From the NCBI GenBank assembly GCA_910574205.1, contig CAJSYJ010000002.1, positions 398,930 to 462,929 on the forward strand: 64,000 nt of DNA. Direction: 5' to 3'. The position numbers and the translations under genes were made by a program. Position 1 is the first letter of the stretch; every line of letters starts with the position of its first letter. Below, piece by piece: positions 53,286 through 63,921 of this stretch. This DNA comes from Bacteroidales bacterium (GTDB lineage: Bacteria; Bacteroidota; Bacteroidia; Bacteroidales; Rikenellaceae). The notes under the pieces are model-generated. The model had not been told where the DNA came from, ran no database searches, and saw only the letters and a program-made list of their open reading frames with translations.

Positions 53286-55133
53286 ATGGCAAATACCAAA
53301 GAAAAGTTGTTTACGGAGTTCCCGCCGGTATCCACCGAGCAGTGGGAAGCCGCGATAACAACCGACCTTAAAGGCGCCGACTACGAGCGCAAGTTGGTAT
53401 GGAAAACGGGCGAGGGCTTCAATGTCCGTCCCTACTATCGCGCCGCCAACCTCGAAGGCATAGACTTTCTGCAAGCCGAGGCAGGCCGATTCCCCTATGT
53501 AAGAGGAACGCACAACGACAACACGTGGCTCGTTCATCAGACCGTTGCGGTCGAGTGCCCTAAGGAGGCCAACCGCACGGCGCTCAAACTGCTCGAATCG
53601 GGAGTCGACTCGATCGGCTTCTGCATCAAGAGCGAGGAGTTCACGGCGCAGCAGCTCGACGAGCTTCTCTCGGGCATCGTTCTGCCGGCCGTCGAGCTGA
53701 CGTTCTGCGGCTCTAAGGTCTCGCACATCGCCGAAATGGTCATCGCATACGCCGAGCGTCAGGGCGTGGCCAAGGACGATCTGCGCGCCAACTTCTGCAT
53801 CGACCCGATCATCGCCGACCTGTCGGTCAAGGGCGACTTCTGCTGCAACAACGGCGAGAAGTGCTTCGCCCGCATAGCCGAGCTTATCAAGGCTACCGAC
53901 GAGTATAAGCACGTGCGCATCGTCAACGTTTCGGGCGCTACGTTCAGCAACGCCGGCTCGACTATCGTCGAGGAGCTCGCATTCTCGCTCTCGGCCGCAC
54001 ACGAGTATATCGTTCGTCTGACCGATCTGGGCCTGTCGATCGATCAGGTGGCACGCAAGATCCGCTTCTCGCTGGCCGTAACGTCGAATTACTTCCTCGA
54101 AATGGCCAAGTTCCGCGCCGCACGTCTGCTGTGGGCCAACATCGTCAAGGGCTACAACCCCGAGAAGGAGTGCTCTTGCAAGATGTTCGCGCACGCCACT
54201 ACATCTGCCTGGAACCAGACCGTATACGACCCCTACGTGAACATGCTGCGCGGCACCACCGAGGCCATGTCGGCAGCTATCGCCGGCGTGCATTCGTTGG
54301 AGGTCACGCCGTTCGACTATGCGTTCGAGGCTCCGACCGAGTTCTCGATGCGCATCGCGCGCAACACCGAGCTGCTGTTGAAGCACGAGTCGCACATGGA
54401 TCATGTCGTCGACCCCGCCGGCGGTTCTTACTACATCGAGAACCTGACCAAGGAGATCGCCGAGCAGGCATGGGCTCTGTTCCGCAAGATCGAGGACAAG
54501 GGCGGCTACATCGAGGCGTTCCGCGCAGGCGCGATCGTCGAGCGCGTCAAGGCTTCGGCCGCAACCAAGGACAAGAACATCGCCACGCGCCGTCTGACGC
54601 TGCTGGGTGCCAACCAGTACCCCAACTTCAACGAGGTGGCCGACAAGGCTATCGCCGAGCAGTGCGTAACGCGCGCCGCAGGCGAGGAGAACCGCCTCAC
54701 GCCCTACCGCGGCGCCATGGCATTCGAGGCCATGCGCTTGAAGGTAGACCGCAGCGGCAAGACACCCAAGGCGTTCATGCTCACTTGCGGCTCGCTGGCC
54801 ATGGCTCGCGCACGCGCGCAGTTCTCTTGCAACTTCTTCGCATGCGCAGGCATACGCGTAATGGACAATACGTTCTTCAAGTCGATCGAGGAGGGCGTCG
54901 AGGCTGCCATAGCATCGAAGGCCGAGATCGTCGTAGTATGCTCGTCGGACGACGACTACGCAACGGTAGCGCCCAAGGTCAAGGAGCTGCTGGCCGACCG
55001 CGCCATTCTGGTGGTTGCGGGCGCACCCGCATGCGCACCCGAATTGGAAGCTCAGGGCATTACCAACTTCATCAACGTCAAGAGCAACGTTTTGGAGACT
55101 TTGAAAGATTATTTGAACAAACTGGGTATTTAA
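53286..55133 (+). CDS. mutA: Methylmalonyl-CoA mutase, small (beta) subunit
   Basis: 615 aa. A TIM-barrel domain related to that of the large subunit (FPPVSTEQWEAAITTDLKGADYERKLVWKTGEGF at the start, RIVNVSGATFSNAG, IARNTELLLKHESHMDHVVDPAGGSYYIE) plus a degenerate cobalamin-binding-like C-terminus (VVCSSDDDYATVAPKVKELL) without the DxHxxG motif. It is the structural, non-catalytic partner of MutB. The gene has a clear promoter and is 12 bases ahead of mutB. Confidence 0.96.
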   Translation: MANTKEKLFTEFPPVSTEQWEAAITTDLKGADYERKLVWKTGEGFNVRPYYRAANLEGIDFLQAEAGRFPYVRGTHNDNTWLVHQTVAVECPKEANRTALKLLESGVDSIGFCIKSEEFTAQQLDELLSGIVLPAVELTFCGSKVSHIAEMVIAYAERQGVAKDDLRANFCIDPIIADLSVKGDFCCNNGEKCFARIAELIKATDEYKHVRIVNVSGATFSNAGSTIVEELAFSLSAAHEYIVRLTDLGLSIDQVARKIRFSLAVTSNYFLEMAKFRAARLLWANIVKGYNPEKECSCKMFAHATTSAWNQTVYDPYVNMLRGTTEAMSAAIAGVHSLEVTPFDYAFEAPTEFSMRIARNTELLLKHESHMDHVVDPAGGSYYIENLTKEIAEQAWALFRKIEDKGGYIEAFRAGAIVERVKASAATKDKNIATRRLTLLGANQYPNFNEVADKAIAEQCVTRAAGEENRLTPYRGAMAFEAMRLKVDRSGKTPKAFMLTCGSLAMARARAQFSCNFFACAGIRVMDNTFFKSIEEGVEAAIASKAEIVVVCSSDDDYATVAPKVKELLADRAILVVAGAPACAPELEAQGITNFINVKSNVLETLKDYLNKLGI

Positions 55134-55145
55134 CGATAGCAAGCA

Positions 55146-57281
<2,136 letters not shown>

Positions 57282-57313
57282 CATTACCTTAGCGGCTTTC
57301 GCCGCATCTGTCA

Positions 57314-57347
57314 CACCCCATGCCGTAACGGCATGGGGTGTTTTTTT
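57314..57347 (+). terminator. Terminator of mutA-mutB
   Basis: A 12-bp perfect stem (57314-57325 with 57329-57340), loop TAA, then seven T. Confidence 0.95.
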
Positions 57348-57488
57348 GCTCGGTTTGCTTCGGCTACGCGCGGCAGGAATGATATAGGATATGCTGATCG
57401 GACATAGACCGCCATATATACAATATTATCTTATTGAAATATTGTAACGATGCGGACTGATGAAATATGGCGCAGGACGGATAGCGCT

Positions 57489-58418
57489 CTATGCTTCGAT
57501 CTGACTTTCGTAATATGCGATACGGTCGCGGCAGACTCTATCGACGATGTCGCGGAGTCGTTCGACCTTGGGGATAAGGGCGTCGATATCCTCTTTCGTG
57601 ACTACGAACTTCTTCTTGTTGTAGCGGGCTTCGATATAGGCACGTTGCAGCAGATCGAAAAGACGTTTCTCCTCATCGGTGTCGCGCGGGAAAACTTTCG
57701 CCAGCTCCAACGTGTAAGGTTTGCACTTCTCGATCAAAAAATCCAGACGGTGCTCTTTATAGCCGTATAGAATATTTACCAACGGAATGGCTTTCAGTAG
57801 TTTTTCCGTAACTTGGTGCAGATCGAAAAAGCAGAATATATAATTCTTATTGGAATAATCCAATTCGAGATGCGCGAAGTGAGTTTTGGCATCATCATGA
57901 TTTTCTTCATAATATTCCAATGCCATATCTTTGATCTCCGAGAAATTCAACTCGCGCGGCGTGGCCGGCGAACACTCTCCGCTGTCGTAAAGCATGATCC
58001 CTTCGGCCAAAATATCGACATAGAAATAACGCCCCTCGGAAAGTGCATTGTTGAACTTCGATATGCTTTCATTGATGATCTGAGGATATGTCTGAAACTC
58101 GCCCTTGTCCCTTAAAAAGCGATCTTTGATACGGCTGTTGACCGTCGATTCTCTCGACCCCAACCGCCTTTTCGTCACGACCAGAATGTCGTAGTCGCTC
58201 ATGAACTGGATTTTGCCGCCGCCGTAATCACGCTGTATATCCAATTCCACATAGGTGTTTCGGGCATAGCTGCCATAAAGGATAATCATTACGACGTCCT
58301 TCACTTCATCGCGAATCAGTCCGACCAATTCGTACAGATCACGCTGTTTGCGTTCGGGCAAAAAGTCTATCGAGCTCTGCATATTCCCAAAATTATCAAC
58401 ATTTTTCCAATAAAACAT
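57489..58418 (-). CDS. Nucleotidyltransferase-HEPN fusion protein, paralogue 1
   Basis: 309 aa from the ATG at 58418; an in-frame TTG three codons earlier (58427) is rejected because the paralogue has a stop codon there. Residues 30-130 are a minimal nucleotidyltransferase domain with LYGSYARNTYVE (GS at about 49-50) and MSDYDILVVTK (two metal Asp at about 75 and 77). Residues 170-309 resemble a HEPN helical domain (FFDLHQVTEKLLKAIPLVNILYGYKEHRLDFLIEKC, RAYIEARY); no Rx4-6H RNase motif is seen. Domain pairs like this occur in toxin/antitoxin and nucleotide-modification systems, but the role of the fused form is unknown. GC is below the window average, suggesting transfer. Confidence 0.8.
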   Translation of the reverse strand: MFYWKNVDNFGNMQSSIDFLPERKQRDLYELVGLIRDEVKDVVMIILYGSYARNTYVELDIQRDYGGGKIQFMSDYDILVVTKRRLGSRESTVNSRIKDRFLRDKGEFQTYPQIINESISKFNNALSEGRYFYVDILAEGIMLYDSGECSPATPRELNFSEIKDMALEYYEENHDDAKTHFAHLELDYSNKNYIFCFFDLHQVTEKLLKAIPLVNILYGYKEHRLDFLIEKCKPYTLELAKVFPRDTDEEKRLFDLLQRAYIEARYNKKKFVVTKEDIDALIPKVERLRDIVDRVCRDRIAYYESQIEA

Positions 58419-58502
58419 CTCCGCCAAATGTAAATTTAGATATTATCCGTATCTTTAATGCAGTTGGGAATAATGGCTTGATTGCAAGCGATATGAGAAA
58501 AT

Positions 58503-58568
58503 AATCGTGAAAAAGGGCAATGGATAATTAAATCGTAAAGTGCGTAAGATCACTTCATTTTCACGATT
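58503..58568. repeat. Nested inverted repeat between the two paralogues
   Basis: AATCGTGAAAA (58503-58513) pairs perfectly with TTTTCACGATT (58558-58568); inside, AAGTG (58538-58542) pairs with CACTT (58551-58555). The rest of the 58419-58770 gap shows no gene. Confidence 0.5.
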
Positions 58569-58770
58569 TCAAACAACTCGTTATATCCTATTGCAAAAGT
58601 AACCCTTTTTGGGGGATCACGCAATTTTTCTGTCTCGTATTCCTGATTAATTTTCGATTATGAAAGCATATACCGAACATAGCTAATAAAAGTGTTTGGC
58701 ATTAGCAAAGCCAAGTCTCACTTTAAGTGGTCATCCTTACTATATGACATTTGCATCCTGCATTCCTATT

Positions 58771-59736
58771 TCATTCTGATTTTTCCGTATGTTCGAGACC
58801 GCTGGGTTCGTCGTGTTGTTTTTGTTGATAATAGTCGAATTGTTTTTGGCAAACATCCTTTACGATATTGTATAGCAACTCCACTTTGGGGGCAAGTGCA
58901 TCTACCACGTCCTTGGAGACAACGAATTTATCATTGTAACGGGCTTCGATATATGCTCGTTGCAAGATCTCGAAAAGATACTTTTCCTCGGCGGTATTGC
59001 ATGGAAACACTTTCGTCAGCTCCAACGTATAAGCCTTGCATTTCTCCATCAAAGAGTCTAACTCATGTTCCTTGTGACCGTATAAGATATACACAAGCGG
59101 GATTGCTTTCAACAAATGCTCTACGACTTGATGCAAGTCAAAAGTACTATAAGTATAATCTTGTTTGGAATAGTCTAAGAAATAATGCCCATAATGGCTA
59201 TCGGCTCTGTGTAACTTACCTGCAAAATATTCCTTGGCCATTTTCAAGATCTCGGAATAGTTCAATTTTCGCGGTGCGGCCAGTCGGCACTCCCCCGAAT
59301 CGAACAGCATGATTCCCTGTGTCAGAATATCGACGTAAAAATACCGGCCTTCGGAAAGTGCATTGTTGAATTTGGCGATGCTTTCATTGATGATCTGCGG
59401 GCGAGTTTGAGTATTCGCATTTTTGTTTTGCAGGAAATGCGATTTGACACGACTCGATACGGTAACCGTTCGAGCCCCGAGTCGTTTTTTCGTCACGACC
59501 AAAATATCGTAGTCGCTCATAAACTGGATTTCACCGCCCCCGTAATCCCGTTGTATATCCAATTCCACATAGGTGTTTCGGGCATAGCTGCCATAAAGGA
59601 TAATCATTACGACGTCCTTCACTTCATCGCGAATCAGTCCGACCAATTCGTACAGATCACGCTGTTTGCGTTCGGGCAAAAAGTCTATCGAGCTCTTCAT
59701 ATCCACAAAATTACGCAGATTTTTCCAATAAAACAT
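58771..59736 (-). CDS. Nucleotidyltransferase-HEPN fusion protein, paralogue 2
   Basis: 321 aa. Same layout as the gene at 57489-58418: LYGSYARNTYVE and MSDYDILVVTK in the nucleotidyltransferase domain, then the helical HEPN-like part (TFDLHQVVEHLLKAIPLVYILYGHKEHELDSLMEKC, RAYIEARYNDK) and a short charged tail. The first 145 bases after residue 14 are identical to paralogue 1 at the DNA level, while the rest differs at many positions. The ATG is preceded by an in-frame stop, so the start is secure. Its upstream region is shared with paralogue 1 and faces the structured RNA candidate on the other strand. Confidence 0.8.
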   Translation of the reverse strand: MFYWKNLRNFVDMKSSIDFLPERKQRDLYELVGLIRDEVKDVVMIILYGSYARNTYVELDIQRDYGGGEIQFMSDYDILVVTKKRLGARTVTVSSRVKSHFLQNKNANTQTRPQIINESIAKFNNALSEGRYFYVDILTQGIMLFDSGECRLAAPRKLNYSEILKMAKEYFAGKLHRADSHYGHYFLDYSKQDYTYSTFDLHQVVEHLLKAIPLVYILYGHKEHELDSLMEKCKAYTLELTKVFPCNTAEEKYLFEILQRAYIEARYNDKFVVSKDVVDALAPKVELLYNIVKDVCQKQFDYYQQKQHDEPSGLEHTEKSE

Positions 59737-59767
59737 CTCCGCCTAATGTAAATTTAGATATTATCCG

Positions 59768-59775
59768 TATATTTG
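59768..59775 (+). promoter_or_regulatory. -7 element of the intergenic RNA candidate
   Basis: TATATTTG on the plus strand. The equivalent base string upstream of paralogue 1 (58448-58455) reads TATCTTTA, losing the final G. No good -33 was found 19-21 bases upstream. Confidence 0.45.
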
Positions 59776-60105
59776 TCTTACGATTCCTTAAAGGCAGTTT
59801 CGTTGAACCGGGGCAACACAGGTTGTCCGAGAACAAACTGAAAAGCAACTACCATGCAGACTTTAAGGAATTATATCGACTCGGCATAGCCGACGGACAT
59901 AACTTATAAAGGGTAAACAACTCTTTATACCTAACGACGAACTTGGGACCCTCGAAAGAGGCTGTTTGATTCAGGTATAAACGTTGTCAGTCCTTGTTAT
60001 GTCCCGCATATTATTTGCGGGGCACGACAGGGGCGCAGGACAGCTTCTGAATCAAGGTTCCCAAGACCTGTCGTTAGGGGCTGCCACCGCGCCCCCTTTT
60101 ATTTT
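59776..60105 (+). ncRNA. Structured non-coding RNA candidate (family unknown)
   Basis: Perfect stems found by eye, in order: 59783-59793/59861-59871 (11 bp), 59795-59800/59835-59840 (6), 59881-59885/59889-59893 (5), 59905-59911/59923-59929 (7), 59930-59938/60070-60078 (9) continued by 59942-59948/60059-60065 (7), a GAAA-capped hairpin 59950-59961, 59966-59974/60047-60055 (9) and 60001-60008/60016-60023 (8). GGGGC/GCCCC (60077-60081/60091-60095) plus CCTTTTATTTT makes a terminator. The 3' half resembles the long bulged rod of 6S RNA, but I see none of the conserved blocks of RNase P, tmRNA or SRP RNA. It lies between two nucleotidyltransferase-HEPN genes. Confidence 0.55.
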
Positions 60106-60152
60106 CCCGGGGCAGGCTAATCCACCGTCAACCACTCAAACACCTTTCCTCC

Positions 60153-61307
60153 ATGAGCCTGCACTATACATGGCCACCCCTGACGAGTATTCATCGCTCC
60201 GAGTTGAAGTATCTGTTGGGATTGCTTAGGACGATAATGCCATACGACCGCGCCATACTCTACGGCCGATATGCCGGCAGCCGCATGCGCAGCGAGATCG
60301 GCGGCTACGAGCTGCTCCTCGTGACACGCTCGATGCCTACCGTCGAGGGCTGGCAGATAGAGCCTATGCTCGACATCTGCTTTCCGCGCGAGATACGCGA
60401 GGAGAGCAGGATCAGAATCGAGACCGTCCAATACGAATTTATGGAGCGCAGCTGTCGCGACAGCTGGTTCTATGCCGGCATACTCAGCGAAGGCATCATC
60501 CTTTACGACAACGGCTCGATAGACAACCCGTTGCCTGCGGGCAGATCGCTCACGCCCGAGGCTGCGGCGGGGCTCAGGCGGCGATACGAGTTTCTGTACG
60601 GTGCTGCGGGCGATATGCTGCGCACGGCCGTACGTATGTGGAACAAGCACCGGCCGGAGCTGGCGGCTGTCAGTCTCTCGCATGCGGCAACGCTTATGCT
60701 GCGCGCCGAGGAGACGGTATTTTACGGTGCGAAGAATCAGATTCACACGACGCAGATACTACCGCTGTTCAAGCGCGTAAGGCACTATTCGCGGGCGCTG
60801 GCAAACGGATTTCGTCCCGAAGATGAGGTATATGCAGAGTTCTTCGAAAATCTGACGGCATATCGCGACTACGAAGCGATCGACCCGGCGCAGAGGCTGA
60901 CATGGCACAAGTACAAATCATACTTCCGGCGGCTGCGCGCAATGCAGGAGTGCATAAAGATATCTTGCCAGAGACATATACACTTCTTGGAGTACGGCAG
61001 GACACTTGCAAAGACCGTAACCGAGGCGGAGGCGAGTGAAAGGCCGACTGAGCGGGACGAGGGCGACGGGCACGGTAGGAAGCCGGCCGGTGCCCAAGAG
61101 CTTACGCAAGCCGTGGCCGGGAAGCAGACCGTGAGTGTAGTCCCGGCAGAACCGGACGGACACGCCGGAGAGCAGAAAGCTGCTGCTGCGGATATAGACA
61201 AAAAGATCGGCCAGAAAGTCGATCGATATAGCGATAAGGATAAGGCGGCATGCGGGGGAGAGCCTGCCGAAGATATAAGAGAACGATTTGATCCGGGTAC
61301 CGATTAA
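60153..61307 (+). CDS. Degenerate nucleotidyltransferase-HEPN protein with charged tail
   Basis: 384 aa. The layout follows the two paralogues to the left (ELKYLLGLLRTIMPYDRAILYGRYAG; SWFYAGILSEGIILYDNGS; then helices with ATLMLRAEETVFYG). Key residues are lost: the GS of the nucleotidyltransferase signature is GR (residues 38-39), and SDYD is replaced by GGYE (50-53), so two metal ligands are missing or changed. The last 95 residues are Glu/Lys/Ala-rich and of low complexity. It is GC-rich like the host, unlike the paralogues. Probably a binding or regulatory pseudoenzyme; it starts about 50 bases after the RNA candidate's terminator. Confidence 0.7.
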   Translation: MSLHYTWPPLTSIHRSELKYLLGLLRTIMPYDRAILYGRYAGSRMRSEIGGYELLLVTRSMPTVEGWQIEPMLDICFPREIREESRIRIETVQYEFMERSCRDSWFYAGILSEGIILYDNGSIDNPLPAGRSLTPEAAAGLRRRYEFLYGAAGDMLRTAVRMWNKHRPELAAVSLSHAATLMLRAEETVFYGAKNQIHTTQILPLFKRVRHYSRALANGFRPEDEVYAEFFENLTAYRDYEAIDPAQRLTWHKYKSYFRRLRAMQECIKISCQRHIHFLEYGRTLAKTVTEAEASERPTERDEGDGHGRKPAGAQELTQAVAGKQTVSVVPAEPDGHAGEQKAAAADIDKKIGQKVDRYSDKDKAACGGEPAEDIRERFDPGTD

Positions 61308-61319
61308 TTCCTTACTCGG

Positions 61320-61377
61320 GCTGCATGGCCGGCCGATGTTTATCGGGTATTACCTTGATCGGCCGGCGTGCAGCTTT
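61320..61377 (+). terminator. Terminator-like hairpin after the degenerate gene
   Basis: GCTGCATGGCCGGCCGAT (from 61320) pairs with ATCGGCCGGCGTGCAGC (to 61374) with one bulge; TTT follows. Confidence 0.6.
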
Positions 61378-61381
61378 CGAT

Positions 61382-61473
61382 AGTGCGCAGTGAGACAAAA
61401 GTATACGAATCAGCCGAGGACCTTTCAAACGGATGGTGCGGTAATACTTAAAGGCTCAGCTGCGCACTTTTTT
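61382..61473 (+). ncRNA. Small structured RNA or 3' UTR element with terminator
   Basis: AGTGCGCAG-TGAG (61382-61394) pairs with CTCA-G-CTGCGCACT (61455-61468), 13 bp with one bulge. AAGTAT (61399-61404) pairs with ATACTT (61444-61449) inside it, and six T follow the outer stem. It has no promoter of its own that I can see, so it may be part of the upstream transcript. Confidence 0.4.
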
Positions 61474-61479
61474 ATTGAT

Positions 61480-63690
61480 AAAATTTCATTCTCAATCTAC
61501 CAAATTTAACGAATATCTGTTCACTTCTGAACATATTCGCTAACGCATCTCTATGCGAAGATAATAATAATTTTTTATAAAACAAACCCAAATATAGACT
61601 ATCTTAACTTTGTGAACGCATTTTGCACTCGCATAACGGCGTTATTTATATGATATATTCGAAAAAATATACAACTTCATATACATAAAATTGCACATCT
61701 GCAACCACTGAAATTAGCCCGTTACACTGCTCAGCCGACAAATACTCTATGCCGGACGCGCAACGTATACACATTGCATACAACAAGTTATCGACACGAT
61801 ACAAAATTTCTCACAACCTGCCATGCTATCCCTTGCGGTACATTGCCATCCGCATTTCTCTGCTCAGCCTGCCAAGTAGACGAATTTTCTAATCGACGAA
61901 TGACACCGCACCGACGCAAAATGCTGTTGTTCTCCAAAACCACCGCCTGCCGCAGCCATATCTTTCATCAGAAGTTCTCAGCAAAAGTGCCGGGATAACT
62001 CTCTGCCCCAAAGACAATACACTAAATCATTCCGAAAGATTTTGCACGGCAAATGAACGTCTACTTCTTCAAAACCTCTGCTCCCCGCCGCTCGATCTTT
62101 GGTCGGTAGCTGCCGACAACAGTGCGAGATACGATCTAAGCAGACATAGCGAATTTGCGGTAACCTCGTAAGATTATGTGCGCAGCAACGTAATGCCGCG
62201 TTTCACTCAATCCCCTCCTCTCCGATCGATGCCCTGCTCATTATATTTTACTCCCGCGAACAACGACTCCGATTTGCACATTGCCGAATAACATACTGCA
62301 TACACAATTGCCGTTTAAGACAACTTAAATTTTCCTCTCCGCCAGCTGGCGCAAGTAATTCCAGCTATATAAGAGTTATCGATAGACATACCGCAGGCAC
62401 AGATTCCCCACGCCCCCACTTTGCAATCCGACGCAAGTAATTCCACCTATGTAAGAGTTGCCGTTCGACATACCGCAGGCACAGAATCCCGACAATATAA
62501 TAATACTCAACACCTTTGTCGGCCGACATTATCGCCCGTATCACACAACTTTCCCGCATCAAATCACATAAGCAGCACGCTACGGAGACAACGGAGATAT
62601 ATTTATCGATGTACAAACCGCTCGACTATACAGATTCCCGACATAAAATATCATCTCCGCATACAGCCTTTTCACACCGAACGGCATAATGGCTAAATAA
62701 TAATAGGCCGGTCGTTTAGTGCACTAAGTACGTCCCGATCGGTAACCCAACCACACCGCTGCCGGCAATCTATTTACATCCAACTATATCTCTAAAAATA
62801 GCATAATTTATACACCCCAAATACGATGATAAGTCGTTATACGAGGCACAGATCATTATCGTATCAACCAATGTCCGGCAACAGTATCCTGTTTCACAAG
62901 AACAAGCGCCCTCCCGTACCACATCGGCCGCTAATAATTAGCGGCCGACACGACTCGCAGCAGAATGCCACGTAACACAAAAAGAAAAGCCCAACTAATT
63001 TACAACACATACGGTCGGCTTTTGACTGTTCCTCTCGGCCGATGAAGCAAGCATTGCTTCCGCCGGCTGAATGTCGTTTCTCATTGAGGAGCAACGAGCA
63101 GAGGAGACAGATGCAGAGAGCCCCTCCCCTTTTTCTTTCGCTAAATTACTTCATGCAACCCGGCAACAGAACACGACGGGATAACATACTGGCATCTTGC
63201 AACATTGCCGAACAACAAGACTATGCGCAGAATGCCTCATACCACGGGGTACGCCACAAGCATCACAATCATTCCTTCGTCAAAAGCGTTGCTATACAGT
63301 ATTTTCATTTAGCCGAGAAAAGAGCCGACCGATTCGGAGTATATCTACGCAGGAAAAGGTGCATGCAATGAATGCACACGGGATAAAGTCGGGCGAGTTT
63401 TGCTCAATGAATCAATTGTCTGCACAAGTGTAACGCCGTGGGTCTGTCGCTTTACTCGGATTTGTGCCAATGGTTAACGGTTCTTCATCGCGTTCCTTTT
63501 CTCGACTCTGCGTAGCCGTTCGGAGGTAATCGAATATATACGTCTCGACACGACCTCGGAGTCGGACGATAAGGCATATCAACGTCTTTCACATTGTCGA
63601 GCAAGGAAGCGCGAACGCAAAGAATATCCCCCGCGACCATTCATAAAATAAAAAAGAGATGCGGCAATCTGTCTTATTCCTCGAACAAAT
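61480..63690. other. Gene-poor 2.2-kb stretch before the rRNA operon end
   Basis: No ORF here looks like a protein: those present are short, lack promoters and show no motif. Seen inside are a -7-like TAACTTTG (61605-61612, plus), the palindrome ATAACG-G-CGTTAT (61633-61645), an 82-base-period repeat (62350-62489) and a 25-base palindrome TCGGCCGCTAAT-A-ATTAGCGGCCGA (62924-62948). Base composition is less GC-rich than coding DNA. It may be a decayed or untranslated region. Confidence 0.5.
62350..62489. repeat. Imperfect tandem repeat, 82-base period
   Basis: GCAAGTAATTCCA(G/C)CTAT(A/G)TAAGAGTT and GACATACCGCAGGCACAGA(T/A)TCCC occur at 62351-62408 and again at 62433-62489 with a constant 82-base offset; the middle part of each unit differs. 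Confidence 0.7.
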
Positions 63691-63700
63691 AAAAAAAGAA

Positions 63701-63724
63701 AGGGTAGATCAAATGATCTACCCT
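63701..63724 (-). terminator. Terminator of the rRNA operon
   Basis: An 11-bp perfect stem (63701-63711 with 63714-63724); on the minus strand it is followed by a T-rich run, just after the 5S gene. Confidence 0.88.
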
Positions 63725-63727
63725 TGA

Positions 63728-63839
<112 letters not shown>

Positions 63840-63921
63840 AAGAACGTTGTTTTAATTGGATTTTTTTCAATGGTTCCAACTCCATTAAAACTTGACACTT
63901 CGAAGATGAGATAGAAATTTT

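Noticed and set aside
53268..55142. 624-codon ORF antisense to mutA
   Set aside because: A shadow produced by strong codon bias in a highly expressed gene.
59785..59907. Open frame reading ...GSFVEPGQHRLSENK... inside the RNA candidate
   Set aside because: No start codon, ends abruptly and lies over perfectly paired stems; kept only as an alternative explanation in the finding.
59776..60105. tmRNA, RNase P RNA or SRP RNA
   Set aside because: The conserved blocks of these RNAs (tag ORF ending in ALAA, GAGGAAAGTCC, and the SRP GGAA/AGCA loop) are not present on either strand.
62365..62616. 83-codon minus-strand ORF over the tandem repeat
   Set aside because: No promoter, no motif and a start in AT-rich DNA; the repeat explains the open frame.
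62894..63094. 66-codon minus-strand ORF with a hydrophobic patch
   Set aside because: Runs across the 25-base palindrome, with no promoter or family; not supported as a gene.
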